From Xenopus tropicalis (taxonomy: Eukaryota; Chordata; Amphibia; Anura; Pipidae), in contig NC_030679.2 in assembly GCF_000004195.4 (NCBI RefSeq), positions 145,702,243-145,766,242 on the forward strand: DNA of 64,000 nt, in the 5' to 3' direction. Below are positions 33,501-44,330 of this stretch, in pieces. A model generated the notes under the pieces. It was not told where the DNA came from. It worked only from the letters and a program-made list of their open reading frames with translations, and searched no databases. The stretch's first letter is position 1. Each line of letters starts with the position of its first letter. The position numbers and the translations under genes are program-made.

Positions 33501-36500
33501 AACACATAGTTAAGGTCATTAAGGAATCGACAGCCACTACCATAATTATCTTCTCCCTTCCTGCTGATTTGGCTCCTATTCTGGAAGAAATGTTGAGACA
33601 GAACATCTACAATAAAATGTTGGTTGGTTGCCATGGATGGTCCGCTTCCAGTTTATTTTCTGATGGCAAATATTCAAAGATTGTCTCTGGCACTATTGGT
33701 TTGGCCTTTAGCAGTGGGACAATTCCAGGGTTTAGAGAGTTCCTTAACAAAGCCCATCCTTTCAGAGGGATAGCAAAACCCTGGCTGAAGCTACTTTGGG
33801 AGGACACATTCTCCTGCCAGTTCCTAGATAAAACAAACTCTACAGGCCCAAAGGAAGTGCCTACAAAAGAGTGCACAGGAGAAGAAAGCCTAGAAAGTAT
33901 CAATAATAACTACAATGATGTCTCAAGTTTAAGGAGAACGTACAATATATATACTGCAACACATATAGTGGCCAAAGCTTTGGAAGACCTGAAAAACTGC
34001 AACAACGGATACGATATGATCCCAGACAAAACGTGTTTGGATATTTTGCATTTTCAGCCATGGCAGGTAAAAGTTTTGACTTTGACAGTCTTTTAGAGAA
34101 TTGAATTAACAAGGTGATATCAGTCCCAAAGGAATTTTTCCTTGAGATGCCACCACCTTAACCCCATTCAAGTCTACATGGTGACCCAATGCCCACAATC
34201 CCACCGCAACCTATCAGAATAAAATAATTCAATAAAAAGCCAAGGCCTGAAAGCACTTGCTGAAACTTAAAGTACCATCCCCCATTATACAATATAAAGT
34301 TAGCAAAAGTCACCTCAGAGTTCCATGACCTGTATAAAAGCACTTGGCCCTCAGCTTGTGCATTTATATGGTCATGAAGCTCCTCGATTACTTATAATAT
34401 CCTTATATTTTCCAATAGGGGGTACATTATTCCCTATAGCTCCCTATAGCTCTTCAACTATTCAACTCTAAATGAACATCTTAAAAATGTACAAATTCAA
34501 CAGGAATATATATTTGTTAAATTGACATAGTTTTGTCCACCCCTAACCTTTTAGCTTTTAAAGTACATAAAGAAGGTGAGGATCATGTTGAACAGCGGTA
34601 GGGAGCTTTTTTTTGACAAAAATGGAGATATCCCTGCAATCTATGATGTTGTGAATCGGAAGCTGAGCCCAGATGGCACCACAAAGCAAGTTAAGGTCGG
34701 CAGTTATGACTCTACAGCATTTTTTGGTCAAGTCCTCACTATCAACACAAGCGCCATCTCGTGGGGCACAGAAGACCAACAGGTAAATGGATGCAGTGGT
34801 TTCTGAGTACAAAATTCAGCCAAAGTCGGTTTCTTAGCAACAACTATAATTGTATAACGTAATTAAGCAACATGGCTCTTTGTAAATTGAATAAATGGTA
34901 TGAGAAAAATGTGCCAACCCCTTCTAAAACTCTTAGGAAGCCCTAAAGAATAGGGCTCATGTATAGTGATGAGGGAATCTGCCACTACCATGTGACCGCA
35001 ACCTTTTCGACACAACTGCGATGTATTTGACACAACAGCAACTTTTTTGATGCAACCGTGACTTTTTCCTCACTTGGTGAAATTTTTTTGGTGGCAAATT
35101 TTTGCGCCCATTTCATGAAAATGTATTCATGTATCACTTGTATGTATGTATGTATGTATGTATAACTTTATTTATAAAGCGCCACAAGGGTACGCAGCGC
35201 TGTACAGTCTTACAGAATACACAATTACACACAGGGAGGACAAGTGATATAATAAATAAATACAATAAATACATATATATATATATATATATATAAGTGC
35301 CATGTGGTATGAGACACAGTAGGAAGGAGGTCCCTGCCCCGTAGAGCTTACAATCTGAGTGGTTGGGTAACATACAGACACAAACTGGAAGGTAAGAGTG
35401 CATCAGGTATGGGCATTTGCCCTTAAGCACAGGACTGGGCAAAATAATGTCTTAGTGCCCCAGAAGGTAACAGCTGAGTTTTTTCGTAAAGAGAGTGGGT
35501 GAGTGTTCCCTACGGAGGGATTCAGGGATAGAGTTCCAGAGGTAAGGAGCAGCGAGATAGAATGGTTAAGACGAGAGAGCGCAGTGGGTGTGGATGGGGT
35601 AAAGAGACGGAGGCTCTGAGAGGAGCGGAGGAGACGACCAGGAACATGTAGGGAGACCAGTGAAGAAATGTAGTGAGGAGCAGGGAGACCAGTGAAGAAA
35701 TGTAGTGAGGAGCAGAGGAGTGAAGGGTTTTGAATGTCAGCAGAAGGATTTTGTAAGCTCCTTTGCTTGACAGGCAGCCATGCTAGTGAGATTAATTGAG
35801 GCTGAGCAGGATCCCTCTTAGGAGAGAGCAGGAGGATCCTGGCAGCAGAGTTTAGGATTGATTGCAGGGGAGAGAGGTGGGAGTCTGGGAGGCCGGTTAG
35901 TAGGAGATTGCAGTAATCTAAGCGGGAAAGGATAAGGGCATGGATTAGTGTTTTAGCTGTTGCTTGTGAAAGAAAGGGGCGTAACTTGGCAATATTGCGG
36001 AGGAAAAAGCGGCAGGTTTTGGCAGTGTTATTAATATGGTTAGAGAAGGAGAGAGACTGGTCAAAGATAACCCCAAGGCAGCGTGCAGAATTTACAGGGT
36101 TGATGGTCATGCCATCAATAGTAATGGTGAAAGGAGGAGGAGGGCCAGGTTTGGGCAGGAAGACCATGAGCTCTGTTTTAGCTAGGTTAAGTTTGAGCTG
36201 GCGTCGGTTCATCCAGGAGGAGATAGCCAGGAGGCAGTTACCAATCTGGGTTTGGACATCAGCAGTTAGTGCAGGGGTGTCTAACTATATCTGGGTGTCA
36301 TCTGCATATAGGTGGTATTTAAGACCAAAAGAAGAAATAAGGTCTCCCAAAGAGAGAGTGTACAGGGAGAACAGCAGGGGACCAAGCACAGAGCCCTGAG
36401 GCACCCCCACACTAAGCGGAACCGGGGTAGAGGATTTGTTAGCGAGAGCGACAGGGAAGGAGCGGTTAGAGAGATAGGAAGAGAACCAGGATGCAGCTTG

Positions 36501-39500
36501 ATCCCGGATACCCAGAGAATAGAGAATTTGCATAAGAATAGAATGGTCGACAGTATCAAAAGCAGAGGAAAGGTCTAGGAGAATGAGAACTGAGTAGCGT
36601 CCTTTGGCCTTGGCAGTCTGGAGATCATTTGCCGCTCTACATAAGGCCGTCTCAGTGGAGTGCGCAGAAAACCAGACTGCATAGGGTCCAGCAGATTATG
36701 GGTGCAGAGGAAGTTAGTTACACGAGAAAAGACAAGACATTCCAGGAGTTTAGAGGCTGGGGGGCAGGAGAGAGACGGGACGGTAGTTGCACGCTGAAGC
36801 CTGAAATGACTGGAATTATGTTAGGCACATCTCCCTCCGGTGACCACAGTGACACTGGAATCTGACACTAACGCAGTTAGTGCGTAATCCAATAGATATG
36901 CCACAAGTCTCTGCACCCCGAAAAGGAGTAGCAGGTGTGCAGCTACTTATACAATGTACCAGGCAGTGTGGAAAATCGGCTGATTGCAGCCTTTTTCACC
37001 CATTACAAACTGTGAGGTGCATTGTAAATGAGGCCTAATAAGTCAAGGGTTTTTATATCCAAATTTCCCAAGCTTATACATTGAAACCCAAGGTCAACCA
37101 ATGACCATGGTCCCTTGCTACTATAAGACATATCAGCCCAGTACTGCTGGCCAGGAAGGCTAATCAAACCCTAATTACTAGTGATTTCGGCAGGCATGGA
37201 TTCGTTGCAAATTTTCGCGTTTCGTGGAAAGATTTCGTGAAAAATTTGTCGTGCATCCAAAAATTGTAGCCCGGGTCAAAAGAATAGTCGCGGGTGTCTA
37301 AAGAATAGTTGCAAGTGAAAATAAATAGTCGCGAGCATCAAAAGAATTTTTTGGGTAAGCGAAACAGGACAGATTCACTCATCACTACTATTTACCCATG
37401 CTATAAATGGCTGCCATGCCATGTCCATCTGGGACCTTAATATTGACCTCCAGCTGAAACATTACGGGTCTGATTTATTAAATTCATTTTTTTCTGGCCA
37501 TATAAACTCAACAAGGTATAAATTCGAATTAAACTATATCTATATGGTCATATACATTACCGAACTGAACAGAAAACACCAATTAGTGCTGTTATATATA
37601 GCTAACACTAGAAAAGAAAAGATCGGGTTGCTATGGGTAACTGCACTTCTAAGTTAATGCAATTTCCGATATGATGAAAGTGTTCCATGTTAGTGGGTGA
37701 GCTTATGTACAGGCCATACACATTGGTGTTGTTTCAGTGCCCTCTGTTATTACTAATTTTCCATTAAAACTCAGCCTCATAACAAGAATGCATGACGAGC
37801 TGGTAGCAACGTTGGAATGATAACCTATTCAATTTCACCCCAGATCCCTGTCTCAGTCTGTAGCCAGAGCTGCCCCCCAGGTTTCAGGAAGGCGCCCCTA
37901 AGTGGGAAACCAGCCTGCTGCTTCCAGTGTATCCCGTGTCCCCACGGAGAGATCTCCAATACTACAGGCAAGTGGTGGGTTCATCTTTTGCTTACATGTA
38001 GTGATGGGCGAAATGTTTCACCAGGCATGGATTCGTGGCGAATTTCCACGTTTAGTCATTGGCAGATTGTTTTGCGAAACGGCTGAAAAAATTTGCGCGT
38101 CAAAATAAATAGTCGCGGGTGTCAAAAGAATAGTTGTGCGTCAAAATAAACAGTCGCAGGCGTCAAAAGAATAGTTGTGCGTCAAAATAAACAGTCGCGG
38201 GCGTCAAAAGAATAGTTGTGCGTCAAAATAAACAGTCGCGGGCGTCAAAAGAATAGTTGTGCGTCAAAATAAACAGTCGCGGGCATCAAAAGAATAGTTG
38301 TGCGTCAAAATAAACAGTCGCGGGCGTCAAAAGAATAGTTGTGCGTCAAAATAAACAGTCGCGGGCGTCAAAAGAATAGTTGTGCGTCAAAATAAACAGT
38401 CGCGGGCGTTAAAAGAATAGTCGTGCGTCAAACTAAATAGTCGCGGGTGTCAAAATAATAGTCGCGCGTCAAAATAAACAGTCGCAGGCATCAAAAGAAT
38501 AGTCGCGCGTCAAACTAAATAGTCGCGGGCGTCAAAAGAATAGTCGCGCGTCAAACTAAATAGTTGCGGGTTTCAAAATAATAGTCGCGTGTCAAAATAA
38601 ACAGTCGCAGGCATCAAAAGAATAGTCGCGCGTCAAACTAGTCGCGGGTGTCAAAAGAATAGTCGCGCGTCAAACTAAATAGTCGCGGGTGTCAAAATAA
38701 TAGTCGCGCGTCAAAATAAACAGTCGCAGGCATCAAAAGAATAGTCGCGCGTCAAACTAAATAGTCGCGGGCGTCAAAAGAATAGTCCCGCGTCAAACTA
38801 AATAGTCACGGGTGTCAAAAGAATAGTCGCGCATCAAAATAAACAGTCGCAGGCATCAAAAGAATAGTCGCACGTCAAACTAGTCGCGGGTGTCAAAAGA
38901 ATAGTCGTGCGTCAAACTAAATAGTCGCGGGTGTCAAAAGAATAGTCGCGCATCAAAAGAATAGTCGTGCGTCAAACTAAATAGTCGCGGGTGTCAAAAG
39001 AATAGTCGCGGCGTCAAAATAAATAGTCGCGGCATAAAAAAAATAGTCGCCCGACAAAAGAATAGTCGTGGGAGACAAATTTTTTTTATGCACAACATTT
39101 TCGTTGTGTTGCAAATTTTTCACCGTTTCGCGAATCTTTTGAAAGATTCGCAAATTTTTCGGCGAAGCAAAATGGGACAGATTCACTCATCAGTACTTAC
39201 ATGTCCTTGTAAGTAAACTTCCTTCAAATGAAACCATTATATGCTGCAGTTGACTGAGCAAGTATTGTACTTAAAGTATTTACTGGAAGTGTAGAGAAGA
39301 GGGTACAAACAGTATATCCATTACTTCTCATTATGTTCTCTTGTAGACTCTGTTGACTGTATGAAATGTTCATGGGATGAATGGCCGAACCTGAGGAAAT
39401 CTAAATGCATCGAAAAGAACATAGAGTACCTCTCCTATGATGATCCTTTGGGGGCAGCCTTGACAACTACAGGCATTGTGTCCACCTTGGTTCCAGTTTT

Positions 39501-40245
39501 AATCTTAAGACTTTTCATTACTTATAAAGAAACTCCAATCATGAAAGCCAATAACTATTCTTTAAGTTGTCTTCTTCTGGTCTGTCTGTCCCTCTGCTTC
39601 CTCTGCTCTTTGGCTTTTATTGGTTACCCTCAACATGAAAAATGCCTTCTCCGCCAAGCTGCATTTGGTTTGGTGTTTACCCTCTGCATCTCTTGCATTT
39701 TGGCCAAAACTATTTTGGTGGTTCTTGCCTTTATGGCCACAAAACCTGGCAGCAAACTGAGAAAATGGACCAGTCGCTCAGTGTCCTACATGTTCATTTC
39801 CATTTGTTTCTTTGTACAGTTTCTCTTATGCTTGGTATGGCTGCTCAGAGCACATCCTTTTACAGAATACAACATTCAACTTAGACCAGACCTCATCATT
39901 GTTGAATGTAACAATGGTTCTCCTACAGCTTTCTGGAGTGTACTAGGGTATCTTGGTCTTCTGGCCACCATCAGTTTTATTGTTGCATTTTTTGCCAGAA
40001 GGCTCCCTGGGAACTTTAATGAGGCCAAATTCATCACCTTTAGCATGCTGGCCTTCCTCAGTGTATGGGTGTCCTTTATTCCAGCCTATCTCAGTGCACA
40101 TGGGAAATATACAGAGGCAATGGAGATCTTTGCTATCCTGTCTTCTAGTTGGGCCTTAATTGGGTGCATGTTTATCCCTAAATGCTACATCTTACTCTTC
40201 AGACCCAACATGAACTCCAAGATACAGCTCATAAAAAGACCGTAG
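30383..40245 (+). CDS. V2R gene C: vomeronasal type-2 receptor, complete, six coding exons
   Basis: Family C chemosensory GPCR. Exons 30383-30597, 30980-31268, 33236-34066, 34555-34782, 37844-37967 and 39347-40245 give 862 open codons. Layout as in gene A: signal peptide about 1-20, flytrap to about 520, nine-cysteine linker, seven helices from about 598. It is a close duplicate of gene D. Two odd points: the acidic residue matching CaSR Glu297 is His301 (VGCHGW), and a 2-bp deletion near 40240 shifts the last codons so the tail ends LIKRP, about ten residues shorter than D. Exon 2 lacks one codon relative to the others. The upstream ATG of an ATGATG pair is used here; the second matches the start of gene D. 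Introns hold minisatellites, an L2 LINE and a 1.2-kb MITE. Confidence 0.88.
30980..31268 (+). CDS. V2R gene C coding exon 2
   Basis: 289 nt, one codon shorter than in A, B and D, the loss falling in [12 protein letters not shown]. Starts [20 protein letters not shown], contains [15 protein letters not shown] and ends LRYPQ. Donor CAG|GTAAGG. Confidence 0.88.
31492..32046. repeat. 10-bp minisatellite GGATGACTAG/GGATGACAAG, about 55 units
   Basis: Head-to-tail decamers with two main variants differing at one base, in irregular order. In intron 2 of gene C. Confidence 0.95.
32100..32345. repeat. About 62-bp tandem repeat, 3.5-4 units
   Basis: Units contain TATGGGGTGGGGAAATGGGTG and GGGCAGGCTAGGCAGAGAAAG. 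It follows the decamer array after a short AT-rich hAT-like piece (GGATTCGGCCAAATCC). Confidence 0.85.
32560..33170. mobile_element. Two degenerate TAGTGATG-family hAT MITE copies
   Basis: A right-end fragment (to TTTCACTCATCACTA at about 32713) is followed by a copy starting TAGTGATGAGCGCATTTTTTC at 32819 and fading near 33170 (GGGACCGATTGTATC). In intron 2 of gene C, just before exon 3. Confidence 0.55.
33236..34066 (+). CDS. V2R gene C coding exon 3 (ligand-binding, His at the Glu297 position)
   Basis: 831 nt. Starts [16 protein letters not shown], keeps RTVPSDAFQ and DNDYG, but reads [10 protein letters not shown] where A and B have ASE(A/G)WSTS. Ends FQPWQ. Acceptor TCTAACAG. Confidence 0.9.
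34555..34782 (+). CDS. V2R gene C coding exon 4
   Basis: 228 nt. Encodes [20 protein letters not shown] and [13 protein letters not shown] (Arg replaces the usual Trp of NWKL). Donor CAG|GTAAAT. Confidence 0.88.
34964..35132. mobile_element. Degenerate TAGTGATG-family hAT MITE
   Basis: Starts TAGTGATGAGGGAATCTGCC and keeps repeated CGACTTTTTTGATGC-like motifs; the right end (TATTCATGTATCACTT) is eroded. Confidence 0.45.
35138..36885 (-). pseudogene. 5'-truncated L2-type LINE
   Basis: Minus-strand reading gives an L2-clade reverse transcriptase in pieces: [28 protein letters not shown] and the catalytic YADDTQ near 36285-36600, then [46 protein letters not shown] and LAWLPV at 36212-35403. 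Frames change several times. The 3' region (about 35140-35360) has the TTTATAAAGCGC and CGCAGCGCTGTAC motifs of frog L2 tails and ends at an ATAC run (35141-35162). It lies in intron 4 of gene C. Confidence 0.85.
37172..37388. mobile_element. TAGTGATG-family hAT MITE, short copy
   Basis: Starts TAGTGATTTCGGCAGGCATGG and ends GACAGATTCACTCATCACTA, with AGAATAGTCGCGGG motifs inside. Confidence 0.6.
37844..37967 (+). CDS. V2R gene C coding exon 5 (cysteine-rich linker)
   Basis: 124 nt. Encodes [18 protein letters not shown] and [20 protein letters not shown] donor ACAG|GCAAGT; a 1.2-kb MITE starts only 31 bp after it. Confidence 0.9.
37999..39195. mobile_element. TAGTGATG-family hAT MITE with a 41-bp internal array of about 1 kb
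   Basis: Ends TAGTGATGGGCGAAATGTTTC and GACAGATTCACTCATCAGTA; perfect 8-bp duplication CTTACATG (37991-37998 and 39196-39203). The core 38085-39065 repeats a 41-bp unit with CAGTCGCGGGCGTCAAAAGA. It fills most of intron 5 of gene C. Confidence 0.85.
39347..40245 (+). CDS. V2R gene C coding exon 6 (seven-transmembrane domain, shortened tail)
   Basis: Acceptor CTCTTGTAG. Starts (D)[14 protein letters not shown], keeps [23 protein letters not shown] and [14 protein letters not shown]. The stop TAG at 40243-40245 arises from a short deletion relative to gene D, whose homologous frame continues for about ten codons. Confidence 0.9.
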
Positions 40246-40479
40246 CAAAATGAAGGTTAATAATTTATGTTGAATATGCCGATAGATTCACCACATTAGT
40301 GCCACCTAGAACACTAAATTTATTCTGCAGAAAGCTTTACCATACCTGAGTAAAGAGCCGTAGAAGCTCCCCCCTCTGTTTGTTTAAGACAGCAGCTGCC
40401 ATTTTAAGTAGCTTTCTGCTACAGCTCTAGCGGTTGGTAGCTCAGATCACACACACAAAGAGAAGATCAACACACCAGA

Positions 40480-42060
40480 GGCCAACCTTTAAACTATAGG
40501 AACAGAACTTTGGTTTTAAACAGCATAGGTTCCTCACAGTGAGGGCAGTGAGGTTGGGGAATGCCCTGCCGGGGATGTTGGGTAGGGGGTTCCTCACGGT
40601 GAGGGCTGTGAGGTTGGAGAATGACCTGCCGGGGGATGTTGGGTAGGGGGTTCCTCACGGTGAGGGCAGTGGGGTTGGGGAATGCCCTGCCGGGTTATGT
40701 TGGGTAGGGGGTTCCTCACAGTGAGGGCAGTGAGGTTGGGGAATGCCCTGCCGGGGGATGTTGGGTAGGGGGTTCCTCACGGTGAGGGCAGTGAGGGGGT
40801 TGGGGAATGCCCTGCCGGGGGATGTTGGGTAGGGGGGTCCTCATGGTGAGGGCAGTGAGGAAGTTGGGGAATGCCCTCCCGGGGGATGTTGGGTAGGAGG
40901 TTCCTCACGGTGAGGGCAGTGAGGAGGTTGGGGAATGCCCTGCCGGGGGTGTTGGGTAGGGGGTTCCTCATGGTGAGGGCAGTGAGGGGGTTGGGGAATG
41001 CCCTGCCGGAGGATGTTGGGTAGGGGGTTCCTCACGGTGAGGGCAGTGAGGTTGGGGAATGCCCTGCTGGGGGATGTTGGGTAGGGGGTTCCTCACAGTG
41101 AGGGCACTGAGGAGGTTGGGGAATGCCCTGCCGGAGGATGTTGGGTAGGGGGTTCCTCACGGTGAGGGCAGTGAGGGGGTTGGGGAATGCCCTGCCAGGG
41201 GATGTTGGGTAGGGGGTTCCTCACGGTGAGGGCAGTGAGGGGGTTGGGGAATGCCCTGCCGGGGGATGTTGGGTAGGGGGTTCCTCACGGTGAGGGCAGT
41301 GAGGGGGTTGGGGAATGCCCTGCCGGGGGATGTTGGGTAGGGGGTTCCTCACGGTGAGGGCAGTGAGGGGGTTGGGGAATGCCCTGCCGGGGGATGTTGG
41401 GTAGGGGGTTCCTCACGGTGAGGGCAGTGAGGTTGGGGAATGCCCTGCCGGGGGATGTTGGGTAGGGGGTTCCTCACGGTGAGGGCAGTGAGGGGGTTGG
41501 GGAATGCCCTGCCGGGGGATGTTGGGTAGGGGGTTCCTCACAGTTAAGGCAGTGAGGAGGTTGGGGAATGCCCTGCCGGGGGATGTTGGGTAGGGGGTTC
41601 CTCACGGTGAGGGCAGTGAGGGGGTTGGGGAATGCCCTGCCGGGGGATGTTGGGTAGGGGGTTCCTCACGGTTAAGGCAGTGAGGGGGTTGTGGAATGCC
41701 CTGCCGGAGGATGTTGGGTAGGGGGTTCCTCACGGTGAGGGCAGTGAGGGGGTTGGGGAATGCCCTGCCGGGGGATGTTGGGTAGGGGGTTCCTCATGGT
41801 GAGGGCAGTGAGGGGGTTGGGGAATGCCGTGCCGGAGGATGTTGGGTAGGGGGTTCCTCACGGTGAGGGCAGTGAGGGTGTTGGGGAATGCCCTGCCGGA
41901 GGATGTTGGGTAGGGGGTTCCTCACGGTGAGGGCAGTGAGGTTGGGGAATGCCCTGCCGAGGGATTATAGGCATTAATCACTAGGAAGAGCATTATATAT
42001 GTGTGTATATGTACACTTTGGACTTAGTTCAACCTAACTTAACTATGTTACTATGTAATG
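40480..42060 (+). repeat. CR1 LINE 3' end with a 60-64-bp segment amplified about 23 times
   Basis: Before the array, GAACTTTGG..AACAGCATAGGTTCCTCA matches the CR1 sequence at 12.8 kb. The unit (TCACGGTGAGGGCAGTGAGG, then GGAATGCCCTGCC) matches the CR1 stretch coding VRAVRLWNALP. After the array the CR1 tail follows (AGTTCAACCT, then AACTATGTTACTATGTAA near 42055). The array is about 40531-41965, with 60-, 63- and 64-bp variants. Confidence 0.8.
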
Positions 42061-42227
42061 TAATATGCAAAAACATAACACAAAGAAATTAAATGAAATT
42101 AAGTTTCATGTGATCTCAGTTATGAAGTTACAGTACATGGATCCTGCATAAGGTAAAACGTTAATCGACAACTATACCATTATATTTACTTTACCTTTAT
42201 ACTTGTTTATAAATGTTTGCTAGTTAC

Positions 42228-42520
42228 AGGTATGGGACCCATTATCCAGAATGCTCAGGACCAAGGGTATTCCAGATAAGGGATCTTTCCATAATTTGGA
42301 TCTCCATACCTTAAGTCTACTAAGAAATCAATAAAACATTAATCAAACCCAATAGGATTGTTTTACATCCAGTAAGAATTAATTATATCTTAGTTGGGAT
42401 GGAATAAAAGTTAAGTCAATTTTAAAAATCTGAGTTATTTGATTACAATGGAATCTATGGGAGACAGGCTTTCTGTAATTCAGAGCTTTCTGGATATCGG
42501 ATAATGGATCCCATAGCTAT
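42228..42520. mobile_element. CAGGTATGGGACC-family MITE without tandem expansion
   Basis: Ends ACAGGTATGGGACCCATTATCC and TAATGGATCCCATAGC. It shows what the family looks like when the 112-bp unit is not amplified. Confidence 0.65.
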
Positions 42521-42822
42521 AGTACTTTTTCCAGATCTTCTCAAGGGAATAGCTACATGTAGCCTCATAGCTGGACCCCCGTAGAAGTACTGGAGAAAGG
42601 GTCTCCAGGCTGAATTCTCAAACTTGCACTTTCACAAAGGAACGTGGGAGCCGCTGGCTCAAGAATAGTACATTTTAAGACATGACAAAATAGAACTTTT
42701 TTTTACCAAATATCCACGACACAGTATCACATCATACACCAGATTCTTGGGGGTAATTACACCAAAGGTGCCCCCTGTATAGCAGAATCTAGCACTGTGC
42801 TCCAAGGGATTATACTATGACT

Positions 42823-43326
42823 ACCTTGCCCACCTCAATACCTGCTCACCTGGGTACCTGCCCACCTGAGTGCCTGCTCACCTGGGTACCTGCCCACCTG
42901 GGTACCTGCCCACCTCAATACCTGCTCACCTTGGTACCTGCCCACCTGAGTGCCTGCTCACCTGGGTACCTGCCCATCTGAGTGCCTGCTCACCTGGGTA
43001 CCTGCCCAACTAAATACCTGCTCATCTGGCTATCTGCCCACCTCAATATCTGCTCACCTGAGTACCTGCTCACCTTGGTACCTGCCCACCTGAGTGCCTG
43101 CTCACCTGGGTACCTGCCCATCTGAGTGCCTGCTCACCTGGGTACCTGCCCAACTAAATACCTGCTCATCTGGCTATCTGCCCACCTCAATATCTGCTCA
43201 CCTGAGTACCTGCTCACCTGGGTACCTGCCCACCCGAGTACCTGCTCACCTGGGTACCTGCCCACCTCAATACCTGCTCACCTGGGTACCTGCCCATGTG
43301 AGTACCTCCTCACCTGGGTACCTGGT
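42823..43326. repeat. 16-bp minisatellite with 32-bp higher-order units
   Basis: Alternating CTGCCCACCTGAGTGC- and CTGCTCACCTGGGTAC-like 16-mers, about 31 in all, with a larger block near 42950-43090 repeated near 43090-43220. Confidence 0.9.
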
Positions 43327-43683
43327 TTTTAACCACAAAAATGAGAATATTGATCAACGTTCCTCAGGCTTTCCTTCCTTAAATTAACCCTGTTATATCT
43401 CTGCAGACTAGTTCTGACTCAGGAACACAACAAACATATTAGCTAGACCATCACAAAACTCCATCCCATCCGTGGCACATAAAGGGTTACATTATTATGG
43501 GTTTCTGTGCAGTGCCAAATACCGATTAAAGCTGAACAGGCGACGCAGCAGGAGAATCCCTTTGGCCCAATGATGAGTATAAAGTAATTTGCCCTTGAAT
43601 TAAAAATAGGTCCCAGGAACACGGGGACATGGGAATATTCTGCAGAGAATCCCTGTTGGTAACCTTTGAGCAGATTCATTCCA

Positions 43684-43769
43684 TATAAATACAGAAATGC
43701 TTGAACCTAAAGGCAAATTTGGTGCTCATTGATACCTTCCCTGAGCCAGGAGAGCTGCACAGACCCTGA
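43684..43769 (+). promoter_or_regulatory. TATA box and noncoding leader exon of gene D
   Basis: TATAAATA at 43684-43691; upstream block GGAATATTCTGCAGAGAATC and TTGGTAACCTTT as in gene C. The leader ends CCTGA|GTAAGTAGG at 43770; its intron (2.4 kb) would end at the acceptor at 46167. Confidence 0.66.
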
Positions 43770-44330
43770 GTAAGTAGGTTGTACATTACACTTTCCATAA
43801 TTTGGATCTCCATACCTTAAGTCGTATTTTGTTTTCATTTTTTTTTTCATGGAAAACAAATGATTTTTTTGCAATTTATTACGTGTCAAAACTGCAACAA
43901 ATCTGAAAGTAAAATCTGCCGAGGTCCATGTAAATTCAACGGGCGGCTGTCCTGTTTCCAACTGGAAGATCTTCTTTTGCTTCGTGGTATTGGAGGTTCT
44001 CAGATTATTTGGATGCTCCATTCATTGAAAAATACAAAAATAATTGTGGTTCTTGTGTTTTTCTCCATTCATGGTTTTAATAAATCTTTTAGTTTAGAGA
44101 AAATGTGTCTTTTTTGTGTTTTTTAACCGCAAAAATGAGAATGCTGATCAACGTTCCTCCTTGGTTTAATGTTTTTGATTTTTGTGCCGATACATGTTAG
44201 AGAAGATATCAAATGTTTATTATAATAACTATATTCTCTGTTATTTAATTATCTGATTATTTCAGTGCCAAAAGCATCACTTTTGGTGGAAAGAGTGAAA
44301 ATAAGATTTTTTTCTTAAGGGTAAAACCAT

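Noticed and set aside
38085..39065. CRISPR-like regular repeat
   Set aside because: The 41-bp units are contiguous with no unique spacers, in a vertebrate MITE bounded by an 8-bp duplication.
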